From Mesostigma viride (taxonomy: Eukaryota > Streptophyta > Mesostigmatophyceae > Mesostigmatales > Mesostigmataceae): a stretch of 64,000 nucleotides of DNA. Location: positions 1,479,050 through 1,543,049 of the forward strand of contig RPFO01000050.1 of NCBI GenBank assembly GCA_009746045.1, read 5' to 3'. The position numbers and the translations under genes were made by a program. The first letter of the stretch is position 1. The number at the start of each line of letters is the position of its first letter. The notes beneath the pieces were generated by a model. It saw only the letters and a list, made by a program, of their open reading frames with translations. It was not told where the DNA came from and did no database searches. Of this stretch, positions 31,691 through 42,004 are shown piece by piece.

Positions 31691-32122
31691 TGTTAGGAGT
31701 GAGAAAACAATGTTTGCCACAAAGTTTTACTTTATTTCACTCAGATAAAAATAAGTCTCAGTCGGCAGCTGGCCGGCTGCTAGTTCCACCACAGGAGTGT
31801 GTGAGGTGTGAGGTACTGAGAGAGCAAACAAGGTGCGTAGCTTCGCCTTTTAAACAATTCCAGGCTCAGCTACTGGGTAGCAGTTATGATCTACCTACAA
31901 CGTGGCCACACCAAACTGGGTCTTTTCTGACTGTGTGGCAGTTACATTCATAACGTGATCTCAAGCCAACCATTCACAACCAAAGTTCAAGGTCAGTCAC
32001 AGAATGACTGGGTCACTTATGGAACAGAACTTAAACATGCGGCACATGCCCGTCCATGTAGTCCAGAGCTAGCACTAAACTATAAGTACTAGTTTCAGGC
32101 AGGTGTGTCGATACTTCTGACA
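31691..32122 (-). repeat. 5' LTR of copia A
   Basis: 432 bp, TGTTAGGAG to TTCTGACA; nearly identical to the 3' LTR. Confidence 0.95.
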
Positions 32123-32127
32123 TAGAC
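32123..32127. repeat. Target-site duplication TAGAC (right) of copia A
   Basis: Matches 24868-24872. Confidence 0.9.
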
Positions 32128-32215
32128 CTCCGAACGGGACCGGCCGGCAGGGCGCGCGCTGGCACACGTTCCCTGGGACCGGGTCGTCACTTGCGGCCGG
32201 GGGACGTGGTTAGAT

Positions 32216-32373
32216 CTAGGGTTGGGTCCACGAGTACTAAGTCCACGAGTACAAAAGGCGAGTACCGAGTAGTGAGTACTACTCACTACTCGGTACTCGC
32301 CTTTTTTTTGGAGCCCGAGTACTACTCGTTACTCGTACTCGCTGCCCAAAATCCACCGTGGACCCAACCCTAG
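32216..32373. mobile_element. 158-bp foldback MITE
   Basis: Terminal inverted repeat CTAGGGTTGGGTCCACG with TTAGAT on both sides (32210-32215, 32374-32379). Inside is a further perfect palindrome (AAGGCGAGTACCGAGTAGTG and its complement). No coding capacity; superfamily not assigned. Confidence 0.8.
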
Positions 32374-32571
32374 TTAGATCTATGTTGGCAAAGGCTGGCA
32401 TATTGCGTGGAGCCGGCCTGGTTGGTTAGGAAGGGCGATGCCCAGCTGGGACGTACTAGTAGATGCCCTGGAAATTATTAAATTATAAATTAGTCGCCGG
32501 CGTGTTCCCGTAATTGGTGGACTACATAGCCCTGTATTCCCCAAAGATTAACTGAAGATATCAACAATTAA

Positions 32572-32672
32572 GGAGACAACCAACACACGCCAGAAATCGG
32601 GAGAATCCCGACCATGGTAGCTCGAGCATGCCGTTATCTTGTCCGCGTTTTCAAGTCGTTCAGGATGATGAC
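32572..32672 (+). repeat. Dispersed repeat, copy 3
   Basis: GAGACAACCAACACACGCCA, then GAATCCCGACCATGGTAGCT and CATGCCGTTATCTT; relative of 3355-3458. Confidence 0.7.
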
Positions 32673-32947
32673 CCTAGTCCTTCCACGGCGTTGGATCGCC
32701 ATGCGTCTAGGCGTAGTTGTCTCACTTCATGAATTAATTGGAGATCGGATGGAAATGTGTAGCCTTGTGCATTGAAATCATGGCTGGTTACGTGTAGAGC
32801 GACTAGATGACCTAGACGGTGGGGCCGGAAACAGCTTGCTTGATCAGGGCGTGCGCCGTTTCGACCTTAACCGATTGGCTGGGAGTGTCTAGTGGTGAGC
32901 ACCATTGCTGTGATCGCTCTCCCACCATTTACGAGGAAATACCCGCA

Positions 32948-34141
32948 TTAAGGGGACGGTCCCGGCGCGAATATTTTTGGCGCCGAAAAATTCGCGGTAC
33001 CCGTCCGTACCGTGAAAAAGTGGTGCACGGTGCGCGCACCCCTACCGGAGCTGGCCATGGCGACGTGCTTTCGGGCAGAGTAGAAAAAGATAGGTCGCGG
33101 AATGCAGAGAAACTGAGCGAACCTTAAAGACGATGAGTAAATGATACTACTTCGTAGCGGAGTTCGCGTTTTTTAATTGCACTGTCGATGATTTATTTGA
33201 TGACCATCGCCACGGGGTCCACTCTGATGTTTTCGTCGAGAGGAATAAATTAGAATGCACGCTGGCGGCGGTGATTGTCAGGTTTTATGGGCTTTACCTA
33301 GCGTCAAGGATGCGTTTAAATTGTTATTGGTAAAGCTTTAAAAAATTTGCTGGGTTTCGGCAAGATTTCCGTCATGATCGGTAAGACACTCTCCAGGCTC
33401 GCGGGATGCGCGTCTTATCATTCCATGGAAGGTTGTTCTTTCTTGTGCCGCTGGGCGAAGGACAATTCCGGTAATGGTACGATCGTGTGATCAACGTGAC
33501 CCTATGAATGTTTCGCTTCCTTTATGGGTTATCAACGCAAGTTTTCGGCTTTTTTCCGTGCAGTTAGCGCCAGGTATATAAATGCCATTCCGTGCTGCGC
33601 ATCGCCAGATTCCTGGCCCCTTTCAGTGGTTTTTATGTACGTTGCATGGCTGGGACGTGTCAAAGCGTGACCGTGGCATATCGTCAAGTTGTCAGGGATT
33701 GGCTGAGTGGTTTCTTTCTATGGACATGTCAGACTTAGGCACTTTTTAGGCCTAATTGATGTGTTATGAGTGTGTATGGGGACGCCCCGCCTAAAAAAGC
33801 GTATTTTTGGCCCAAAAATTAATAACTCAAAGGGATGTGCTGATTTTGTTGATCCAATGAGGTAGAAACCATGTCCCATGACATTTTTATATGGGTATTA
33901 CTTTTTTCATGCAACTGGTTCTCCCAGTGTTCTGGGCAAGATATGCCCCGGACAGCGTTTTTTTCTATTTTTAGCTCATAGCCGGTGTATGGCTGGGGGT
34001 AGTACCCCCAACAAGTGGTGGTATGCATGCCCAAACATCATGTTTATGGTCCCCAAACATCATTCAGTGGCTGTCAGTTGCATTTCTGTAGTTATTAGGG
34101 GGCTTCAGTTTTGATACATTTCCATGGGACCCTCCCCTTAA
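32948..34141. mobile_element. TTAA-flanked DNA transposon, family copy 2 (1.2 kb)
   Basis: Ends are TTAAGGGGACGGTCCC at 32948 and, inverted, TTAAGGGGAGGGTCCC ending at 34141. This is a 16-bp terminal inverted repeat with one mismatch and TTAA at both borders. Its interior is collinear with 7767-9582 but shorter. No transposase frame is present. Confidence 0.85.
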
Positions 34142-34680
34142 ATGGAAAACCACTGCTGAAAAGGTCTAGCTAGTCAGTCATTACGTCAGCCATATTGGCA
34201 TGTTTCCAAAAGTCTGTCCAAGAACTACACACGGTGCAAAGGCGAAAATCCGGAGGACGGCACTTTTAAATGTGCGGCAGGTAGGAACCAAAAGCCCGGC
34301 CCCATGCATGCCAGATAACATCGTGTTACTGTCGGTAGCGACGAGACGGTGTGGACAACGAATCCAACGTGCCAAGCTCGGAACGGCCGCAAAGGAGATG
34401 TGGCATCACAGGGTTCAGATGTGGGGACATATTCTGATGTGGGGAGATATGTACTAAGCGATCCAGCCGGTCCACGACAGGTGTTTGTAGAGCTTGTGCC
34501 AAGGGGCAGCACCGAATAGATGTGGGTGACGTTGCAAAAAACACCGGACTTGACGGAGCATATACGTGCCTCAGGTCCTGAGGGGAGCCCGGCTAGCGAC
34601 GCTCGCGGCTCCATCGACGCTGGCTTCGTTCCAGTCTTCGAATGGGTAAACCCCTCTGCTGTTTAAGGGTAACCCTTTAA
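34142..34680. other. Non-coding stretch before a spliced gene
   Basis: No clear exon or repeat. It may include the 5' part of the gene ending at 35617. Confidence 0.4.
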
Positions 34681-34681
34681 A

Positions 34682-35149
34682 GTGCATCATTCCGTATGGT
34701 TCTCCTTGGAGTTGTTTGGGGTGATTATGATCTACGAAATGCAAATGCAATCAACAGTACTTGTCACGTGTGTCGTTGCAATTCTGGTTGTGTGTTTTGT
34801 TTGGGTCTCGCAGTGGAAAAAGAAGGAGATCCAGGCTGCGTTTGACGACATGGATGGCCACTTTCTCACCCCTGAGGCCATGGACCAGGAGGATGACGGG
34901 GGGCTGTGGAAGAAGTATGTTGCCATCGTGGCGGACGTGGCCATCCAGAACAATTACATGCCAGCGGGCAGGAGGGAGGCCGCCGCCAAGCACGCAGCAT
35001 CGGCAATGCGATGCCACCTGACATCAACCAGGTCGAATGCCAAGAAGCAGATTCGAAAGATGACGCTAGACAACAAGAAGTACGTTGAGGCGGCGGCAGC
35101 GCCAGCCGGCGACATCCGCTCCAAGGGGCGTAAACGCCTGGTGTATGAC
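34682..35149 (+). CDS. Uncharacterised gene, exon with GTAAGT donor
   Basis: An open frame ending GTGTATGAC|GTAAGTG and joining in phase 0 to 35387-35617. It includes QAAFDDMDGHFLTPEAMDQE, a Lys/Arg-rich segment (NAKKQIRKMTLDNKKYVE) and an Ala-rich stretch. The first 44 codons contain a hydrophobic segment, but a textbook acceptor (TTTGGGTCTCGCAG|TGG at 34814) lies right after it. The upstream part may therefore be intron, with the real exon starting at 34814. Function not recognised; a transposase or gag remnant cannot be excluded. Confidence 0.6.
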
Positions 35150-35386
35150 GTAAGTGTATGACTTATGGGGTCACTTTAATGCTCAACTAGGTTTAATGGG
35201 TGGTGGCCTGTCGAGGAACGTGTGGTCTAAAAACGATATGGTAAAGCCTTGCTGTTCTTCCTTGTGCCCTTTGCAACATCATGCATTATATATACATGAT
35301 GTCGTATGCATTACATTCTACACTTGCTCACTGTCATGTATGTGTGTACGCTTGCAATTGGACTTGCTCGTGGTGTCAATGCGCAG

Positions 35387-35617
35387 TTCCTCCTTCGCAA
35401 GTTCAAGCACTGGAACGTGGACACGATGAAGCAGCGAAAGGTCCTGATTGACCATGTCGGCCTTGTGGTAGACTCCGTGTGGGAAGCTGAGGCTGACATG
35501 AGGGCCAAATCAGCTAGCGGCCTCGTGGCGAGGAAGTTTCTGACCACCGCTGACGCAGCCAAGTTCGATGCAGACCTGGACGACCTCATTGAGGAGGAAG
35601 CACTGGACGAGTGCTGA
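35387..35617 (+). CDS. Uncharacterised gene, last exon
   Basis: Acceptor AATGCGCAG|TTCCTC. It encodes FLLRKFKHWNVDTMKQRKVL, a helical middle part, and ends in the acidic DLDDLIEEEALDEC followed by TGA. AATAAA at 35895 is a possible polyadenylation signal. No family recognised. Confidence 0.65.
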   Translation, partial: FLLRKFKHWNVDTMKQRKVLIDHVGLVVDSVWEAEADMRAKSASGLVARKFLTTADAAKFDADLDDLIEEEALDEC

Positions 35618-35981
35618 TAAATGGCATTAGCGGAAGACAATAATGACTATCCACAACTTGTGCACGGTATACAATGGCATCAGGCCATGCCTTGGCTGGA
35701 CCCCAAGTCCAGACTTACCACCAGCTGGTAATGTTACGCTAGGTGGAACCTTGTATTATGGCAGGACCTTGAAGACATTGATGATGATACTGCCTTTGAA
35801 TACTCTGTGTTTTTCTGATGTGAGCCAATGATGCTATGTGTTTTATCATGGTGGGCCGCACCTTGTCTTTTACACTTACACTTATGGTTCTCTGAATAAA
35901 TTATTTTAATATCATATGTATGTGCATAATAAATTGTTAGAGACTGTCTACATCAAATCCTGCATTTTGAGATCCATACCC

Positions 35982-36614
35982 AAGACGGTAACTAGTTATG
36001 GCTTTGGTTACTGGGCCATAACCATGGCAGTAACCAGGCCTGTTTACGGGGCAATAACTAGTAGTGGTTACTGGCCTGGTTACGGGCCAGTAACCAGGCC
36101 CGTAACCTGCCCCAGTACAGAATACCGGACCAGTAACCATGGCAAATTATAACCAGGACCGTTTACGGCGCCGTAACTAGTAATGGTTACTGGCCAGGTT
36201 ACGGGCCCGTAACCAGGGTAGTAGCCATGCCCGAGACTGGCCCGTAACCTATGCTGATGCCAAATACCGGACCCGTAACCATGCCAGTAACCATGCCCGT
36301 TTACGGGTCAGTTACTTGTACAGGTTACGGGCCAGTTACCGGTCCCGTAACCAGGCCAGTAACCCATCCCGGTTATCAGAACTGGTCCCGTAACCATGCC
36401 GGTAACCCATCCCGGTTCTCAGAACTGGTCCCGTAACCATGCCAGTTTACCGCCCGGTAACTTCTACTTGGGCCGTAACCATGACCGTAACCCAGATAGG
36501 TTACGGGCATGGTTACGGCTCCGGTAAAAGTTACCGCCCAGTAAACGTTCCGGTAACTATTACCGCCCGGTAACCATTACCGGCCGGTATTTAGTCTGTT
36601 GCATTCCGGGTTAC
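35982..36614. repeat. Palindrome-rich GGTTAC/GTAACC array, left part
   Basis: Dozens of GTAACC and GGTTAC words in both orientations joined by GG, CC or short spacers, so almost every stretch can fold on itself. It continues at 41115-41220 beyond the inserted copia element. Confidence 0.85.
36610..36614. repeat. Target-site duplication GTTAC (left) of copia B
   Basis: GTTAC directly before the LTR, repeated at 41115-41119. Confidence 0.9.
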
Positions 36615-37060
36615 TGTTATGGATATTATATCCACCTGGCCACAATGTATCCCAGCCTGGTTTATTTCTTGTTGGATTTATTCCATATGGACTGGGAATT
36701 TGATAGCTATGATGAGCTAGATGGAACAGGCTCAATGAGCTGATCAATATTCATGTGCCATAGTCCTATTCTTGGACATGGATGACTTGTAACCTGAGTC
36801 AGCCTAGTAGCATCACGTATTTGATTGACAAGTGGTGCTATGGCCTATTGGACAAGTGTTTGGTCCATGAGCTGACAAGTGTTGGCAGCTCATGATGACA
36901 CATGTTATCACTTACATGATGACAAGTGGGTAGACTCATTGCATGACACTTGTCACTCCAAGGAGAAGAGATGTGTCACTTTATTAATCATGTTATGTGG
37001 CACATTATTACGTAGACACTTGGCATCTAGCTATTATGCCAGCTCATTGGATCATGTCTA

Positions 37061-37148
37061 GAATGTTCTAGGAATGTTCTAAGAATATGCCAGGAATATT
37101 CCTGGAATATACTGAGAATATGCTGGGAATATGCTAGGAATATGCTAG
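37061..37148 (+). promoter_or_regulatory. Eight tandem 11-mers (GAATATGCTAG) in LTR U3
   Basis: Eight contiguous 11-bp units, GAATGTTCTAG to GAATATGCTAG, one helical turn each, ending about 62 bp before TATAAAA at 37211. GAA..TTC dyads resemble heat-shock-element half sites, but their spacing is not the canonical 5-bp phasing. The same array is in the 3' LTR at about 40753. Confidence 0.7.
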
Positions 37149-37210
37149 GATGTTTCTACAAGCTTCTGTGATGATGTCATTGCTGATGTCATCCTTCCTA
37201 GCCTAAAAGG

Positions 37211-37217
37211 TATAAAA
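37211..37217 (+). promoter_or_regulatory. TATA box of copia B LTR
   Basis: TATAAAA in the context AAAAGGTATAAAAGGA, before the presumed U3/R start. Confidence 0.7.
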
Positions 37218-37421
37218 GGAAACTGCCCCCTAAGGGCAGGTACCTCCATTCAACCTCCATTCAAGCTCTTCTCCAACTATTATATTCTAATAAAGCCATT
37301 TATTCTTCCACGTAAATTGTCTTCAACCTCTCTTTCTTTCAGCACCTGCAAGGTGTGTGGGTAGCAAGGCCAAGCACAAGGCATTGTGTAAAACCCATTA
37401 GTTCCTCTCCCAATCCAAACA

Positions 37422-37439
37422 TGGTATCGGAGGTTTGTT
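37422..37439 (+). other. Primer-binding site of copia B
   Basis: TGGTATCGGAGG directly follows the LTR and resembles the initiator-Met tRNA type (TGGTATCAGAG). Confidence 0.75.
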
Positions 37440-37504
37440 ACTGAGGAACAAGAAGACCACTGTGAACCCAGAGACATCCAGTTCCATTGGCGACTGAAGA
37501 CACC

Positions 37505-38431
37505 ATGGCTACCAAGGAAGCGTGCTACAAGCAATTCCGGGCAACAAGCAAGTCCATCACAACGTTTGATGGGCGGTCTCTGAGGAAATGGGAAGAAATC
37601 AAGGCTGTGTTGAAGGCCTTAGCATCGGCCTATTGTGACCTGGTCAAGGTCCTAACTGGAGAGGAGGATTCGCTAAAGGAGGTCAAGACTGCGCTGCTGG
37701 AGGCGGAGGAGCTACTGCACGGAAGGCGTTCTGCTCAAGCAAAGAAGGAGGGCTCCCCTAACGGCCAGGTTTTCCACACTACTACGAAGAAAAGTGGAGG
37801 AAAGAGGCGGTGCAATTACTGCAAGAAGGCCGGGCACGTGGACACCCAGTGCTGGGAGAAGCATCCGGAGCTGAAGCAAGAACGCAAGAACAAGGCAACG
37901 CGACGGAACCAAGCGAGAAAGGAGCACTCACCAGGTGCCAGCGAGGCGCGTATCACCGAGGAGGCTGCGGAGCGGTCCGGCTTCGTCTTCGCCACCATCG
38001 CCGAGTCGCCATCGCCGTCGGATGCTGCTGCACTCACGCAGTATGAAAAGAAAGCACCGACCAGCTGGGTGCTGGATTCCGCAGCGAGCTGTCACATGAC
38101 GCCATGCCCGTCGGACTTCGTGTGCCTGCACCCTCATGACAGGGAAATCGCCGGCTCAGGCGGCCAACTGAAGGCGACAGCCATCGGGACTGTCAAACTG
38201 AAGCTGCCGGGTCAGGACGCGGACGTGCACCTCCAAAACGCGCTGCTCGTTCCCAGGCTGAGCACCCGACTTCTATCAGTCGGCCAGCTCGTCAAGGATG
38301 GCCACAAGGTCGACCTCGCCCAGCGGGTTGCTGTGCTGGACAGCAGGCACTGCAGCATCGGACGAGGAACAACACCTACTTTTTGCCCGCGCACGGTGCG
38401 GACGCAGCGATGGACGCCATCCCAGAGCTGA
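37505..38431 (+). CDS. copia B shortened gag and protease
   Basis: From ATG at 37505 (MATKEACYKQFRATSKS). The usual capsid region is reduced to about 90 residues, followed by a zinc knuckle (CNYCKKAGHVDTQCW), a basic linker and the protease core WVLDSAASCHMT with downstream LSVGQLVKDGHKV. The frame ends shortly after the protease, where integrase should begin. Confidence 0.88.
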   Translation: MATKEACYKQFRATSKSITTFDGRSLRKWEEIKAVLKALASAYCDLVKVLTGEEDSLKEVKTALLEAEELLHGRRSAQAKKEGSPNGQVFHTTTKKSGGKRRCNYCKKAGHVDTQCWEKHPELKQERKNKATRRNQARKEHSPGASEARITEEAAERSGFVFATIAESPSPSDAAALTQYEKKAPTSWVLDSAASCHMTPCPSDFVCLHPHDREIAGSGGQLKATAIGTVKLKLPGQDADVHLQNALLVPRLSTRLLSVGQLVKDGHKVDLAQRVAVLDSRHCSIGRGTTPTFCPRTVRTQRWTPSQS

Positions 38432-39228
38432 AATCGTCGGCGACGAGCTTCAAGAACGACGCTGCCTGTCAAGGGCAGAAAATGGCGAGCAGCGAGCGCA
38501 GCATCTCACGTGCCTCGGGACACGCGGCGGAGTGGCTGGCCGTGGGCCTAACGGTCATACTGGCCATGCTTGCCCGTGTATGCGGGATCGGGGGCGGCCT
38601 ACTGGGCATTACTCGCACACTGCGTGGCTTTTTATACTCTGCGCCGGCCCAGTGGAAGTTCACGCCAATTCGAGAAGTTTCCAGCGCAATGGAGAAGTCC
38701 GTGTCAGACGCTGAAGTACTTCCAGAAACCGCGGTCCAGAACAGCCCAGTGCAGGCGGAGCGCGTTGTCGCCGCCAGCATACCAGGTGATACTGGTGCTA
38801 GTAACCAAAGTCCGGCGACCAGACCAAAGGCGCGGCGCTCGAACGCTGCCAGCCTAACTGAGGGGGAACAAATTCGTGACGCGAGGGCGAAATCGACCAA
38901 GCTGCCAAATTTTTCCAAGTCCTGGACTGCCAAGTCCGGTGCTGGCGCGAGGCCTCGAGCGAGCCGACAACGACGTGGACAGCGACCTGTCAGCCAAAGT
39001 GTCAAGCACCAACGGTCAACTCGGTGCAAAATGCTGCCAAGGCATCACGTCGGTCAGTTGACGGTGTTCGGCCAGGCCATGGCATTTGCAATTGCGCTAG
39101 CTGCAACGACCCTTGGAAATTGTCGCCCAGGATGCACAGACCCCACTCCTCAAGGTTGCCCTAATGTTTTGTCTGTGGGAAATGAACTTGTATGTCGACT
39201 TTTGTGTCGTGTTTGCTGGAAATTGTGA
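38383..39228 (+). CDS. copia B second open frame, unknown
   Basis: A 281-codon frame overlapping the end of the protease frame. It has one strongly hydrophobic segment (WLAVGLTVILAMLARVCGIG), then a Lys/Arg/Ala-rich soluble-looking part. It occupies the place of the missing pol. It could be an accessory or captured frame, or chance; no family recognised. Confidence 0.35.
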   Translation: MPAHGADAAMDAIPELKSSATSFKNDAACQGQKMASSERSISRASGHAAEWLAVGLTVILAMLARVCGIGGGLLGITRTLRGFLYSAPAQWKFTPIREVSSAMEKSVSDAEVLPETAVQNSPVQAERVVAASIPGDTGASNQSPATRPKARRSNAASLTEGEQIRDARAKSTKLPNFSKSWTAKSGAGARPRASRQRRGQRPVSQSVKHQRSTRCKMLPRHHVGQLTVFGQAMAFAIALAATTLGNCRPGCTDPTPQGCPNVLSVGNELVCRLLCRVCWKL

Positions 39229-40300
39229 GGCGCCGTAAGCGTGCGTTTCTGGTTCTTTCTTTGTGTTCTTCCAGCAATTATGTGTTTATTTTGCCATGCG
39301 TTCAGTGGCAATGGCCCACGCATTTTGGTATTGTTCCCACGAGACGTTTTCTACGTACCTGGAGTGTATATCCAGAGTTTTTGCACGCTATTTGTGGCAC
39401 TAGTCTGCGGCGTAGTGAAGCGCCGTTGTATCGTCGTCTACGACTTGTTTTCGTAAGTAAAGTGCCTGTGACGCGTGTGTTATTTTGTTTTGTGCTGAGA
39501 GCATTGCTTGTATGCAAATGCTTACGTCCTTTGTGTCGAATTTGGCTGTGCATTTCGGCATAGCCTGTAATGTCGGACGTAATGTTTACTCTCGGGCACT
39601 GATTTGTGAATCGTGACGAAGTAATCGTTACTTGTGTTCGCCTTTGTGGCGGTAATGTTTTGCACGTCCTGTTTTCTTTGCTATGAAGCGTGTTTATCTG
39701 TTATGGCCACTGTGTTTGTGTTGAAGGTTGTATTGCACCTTGTTTGTGTGGCATTTGTTGCCAATATGTTTGTTTGCTCACCCCGTTTATTTGGCGTAAA
39801 ACGTGATGTTGGTGTCATTTATTTTGTGAGATGGCGTATGTTATGTTGCTCCGTGTGTGTACAGCACGTGTTGTTGCCGTTACCCTACCTCTATACCGTT
39901 TGGGTTAGCTCATAGGGACTTCTTTGTTGGCATGTGTTGCCGTATTATATGTGTGGGACTGTGTGCCCTATTGTGTCCATGGGCAGCCGCTTTGAGTGAG
40001 GGGGGAATGTAGCATCTAGAGCACTTTTTCCAACTAAGGGTTGGGTATCAGCCATCCAGGATGGGCAGCTAGTGCGTTGCTGCTATGGTAGGACACTCAT
40101 TCGCGTTGCCGGGGGGGGATCAGTGGCGGTAGTGCGGCTCATGACCGCATGTTGGAGCTTCAAGCGTTTCACGAGGACGGCATCTTCATTTTCAGTTGCA
40201 CCATGCTAGCAACTGGACGGCATGCTACGAGCATGTGGTTAAGGGGGGTGTTGAGATTCCACCTACCCAGTCATCTTTTGCATTGTGCCCATGTGGCTAA
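39229..40300. other. copia B internal T-rich non-coding region
   Basis: Rich in TGTGTTTGT-type sequence with no convincing coding frame. It ends in AAGGGGGG (PPT). Confidence 0.5.
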
Positions 40301-40308
40301 GGGGGGTG
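40301..40308 (+). other. Polypurine tract of copia B
   Basis: AAGGGGGG immediately before the 3' LTR, the same as in copia A. Confidence 0.8.
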
Positions 40309-41114
40309 TTAGGGATATTATATCCACCTGGCCACAATATATCCCAGCCTGATTTATTTCTTGTTGGATTTATTCCATATGGACTGGGAATTTGATAGCT
40401 ATGATGAGCTAGATGGAACAGGCTCAATGAGCTGATCAATATTCATGTGCCATAGTCCTATACTTGGACATGGATGACTTGTAACCTGAGTCAGCCTAGT
40501 AGCATCACGTATTTGATTGACAAGTGGTGCTATGGCCTATTGGACAAGTGTTTGGTCCATGAGCTGACAAGTGTTGGCAGCTCATGATGACACATGTTAT
40601 CACTTACATGATGACAAGTGGGTAGACTCATTGCATGACACTTGTCACTCCAAGGAGAAGAGATGTGTCACTTTATTAATCATGTTATGTGGCACATTAT
40701 TACGTAGACACTTGGCATCTAGCTATTATGCCAGCTCATTGGATCATGTCTAGAATGTTCTAGGAATGTTCTAAGAATATGCCAGGAATATTCCTGGAAT
40801 ATACTGAGAATATGCTGGGAATATGCTAGGAATATGCTAGGATGTTTCTACAAGCTTCTGTGATGATGTCATTGCTGATGTCATCCTTCCTAGCCTAAAA
40901 GGTATAAAAGGAAACTGCCCCCTAAGGGCAGGTACCTCCATTCAACCTCCATTCAAGCTCTTCTCCAACTATTATATTCGAATAAAGCCATTTATTCTTC
41001 CACGTAAATTGTCTTCAACCTCTCTTTCTTTCAGCACCTGCAAGGTGTGTGGGTAGCAAGGCCAAGCACAAGGCATTGTGTAAAACCCATTAGTTTCCTC
41101 TCCCAATCCAAACA
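40309..41114 (+). repeat. 3' LTR of copia B
   Basis: 806 bp, TGTTAGGGATATTATATCC to CCAATCCAAACA. Confidence 0.95.
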
Positions 41115-41220
41115 GTTACCGGCCGGTAACCTGGCCGGTAACCTTAAACGTACATGGTTACCGGCCAGTAACCGCCCCGGTAACCTCAACCGGGGCGTTT
41201 ACGCCCCGTAAAATTAACTC
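41115..41220. repeat. GGTTAC/GTAACC array, right part
   Basis: Starts with the second GTTAC duplication and continues GTTACCGGCCGGTAACC-type palindromes up to the truncated gag of copia-like element C. Confidence 0.85.
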
Positions 41221-41223
41221 CTA

Positions 41224-42003
41224 GTGCATGAGCTGGACAAGAACACCAATGCAGTCCTGCTGGCTGGCCTTAAAGACAAGTGGGATGATTTTAGGGGGGC
41301 CATGTTGTTCATTCAGCAGAGCTTAGAGCCCTTCTCCACAGTTAAGGAAGCCAAGGTTAACAAGGTCCAAGGGGGGGGAAATCAGGAAGGTGCAGGTCCT
41401 AGCAGGAAGAAGTTAATCAAGGAGGTGGTGGCTCAGGTCAAGGCTGTGTTCAAGGGTCCCCAGCACGGTAAAAAGGCAGGGGGGTCATCCAAACAGCAGG
41501 GTAAGACAGACAAGGGGGGGAAGGGGAACCCAGGCAGTAAGGCAGGGCCCTCCCAGGGGCCCAGCCAGAAAGGTAAGCCTCATGACTCCACCTTGTACTG
41601 CACTAGATGTTCATGCAAGGGGCATGAAAGGGATGATTGCTGGAAGGGCAAACCCGGACATGGATCTGATGTGGATGTGTGCCCAGGTTGCTGGGAGCCC
41701 CGCCACCCGTTACCTGCAGGGGGACGCTGCAACAAGCCCAGGAAGGGAGCCACGACGGGGCGCCCCACAAAGCAAGCCAGCACTCAGGACGACTGTAAGT
41801 CTCCTGTACCCTGGTTTCTCAATGGCCGTGTACCTTCTATTTGCTCTGTGTTGCCTGACAGTGAGGAAGTGGACTGGGACCTGGCTTATGACATGACGTT
41901 AGCACAGGTGGCCCAAGATCCCACTATAGCCTCCTTAGATGCAGCAGCAGATAAGGTTATATCCTATGCCAGGTTAGCCCAACAGCTACACAAGGCAATG
42001 GGG
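41224..42003 (+). CDS. Element C gag (5'-truncated)
   Basis: Begins inside the capsid-like region (ELDKNTNAVLLAGLKDKWDD), then a basic Lys/Gly-rich stretch and two Cys clusters (CTRCSCKGHERDDCW; CPGCWEP..). No DTG/DSG protease follows, unlike in copia A and B. A one-base shift at about 42000 (LHKAMGH) separates it from the integrase frame. Confidence 0.8.
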
Positions 42004-42004
42004 C

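Larger units (their letters stand above)
24873..32122 (-). mobile_element. Ty1/copia retrotransposon A, complete, with internal palindromic insertion
   Basis: Flanked by TAGAC duplications and 431/432-bp LTRs with only a few differences, so insertion is recent. It reads on the minus strand: right LTR, adjacent PBS, gag, zinc knuckle, protease, integrase, RT, RNase H, PPT, left LTR. That is the classical copia order. The gag is split by an 881-bp palindromic element, and RNase H has a single-base frameshift near 25740. The element lies just upstream of NUP93. Confidence 0.95.
36615..37421 (+). repeat. 5' LTR of copia B
   Basis: From TGTTATGGATATTATATCC to CCCAATCCAAACA. It contains a promoter-like U3 (11-mer array and TATA box) and AATAAAG near 37289. 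Confidence 0.95.
36615..41114 (+). mobile_element. copia element B, pol-deleted, young, in GTTACC array
   Basis: Flanked by GTTAC duplications and by 807- and 806-bp LTRs that differ at only about seven visible positions. PBS at 37422 and PPT at 40301 are intact. Inside are a shortened gag plus protease and an unrelated-looking second frame; integrase, RT and RNase H are absent. It must have been mobilised in trans. Confidence 0.93.

Noticed and set aside
34682-34813. N-terminal membrane anchor of the unidentified gene
   Set aside because: The hydrophobic codons coincide with a T-rich tract ending in a strong CAG acceptor, so intron sequence is the better explanation, though not proven.
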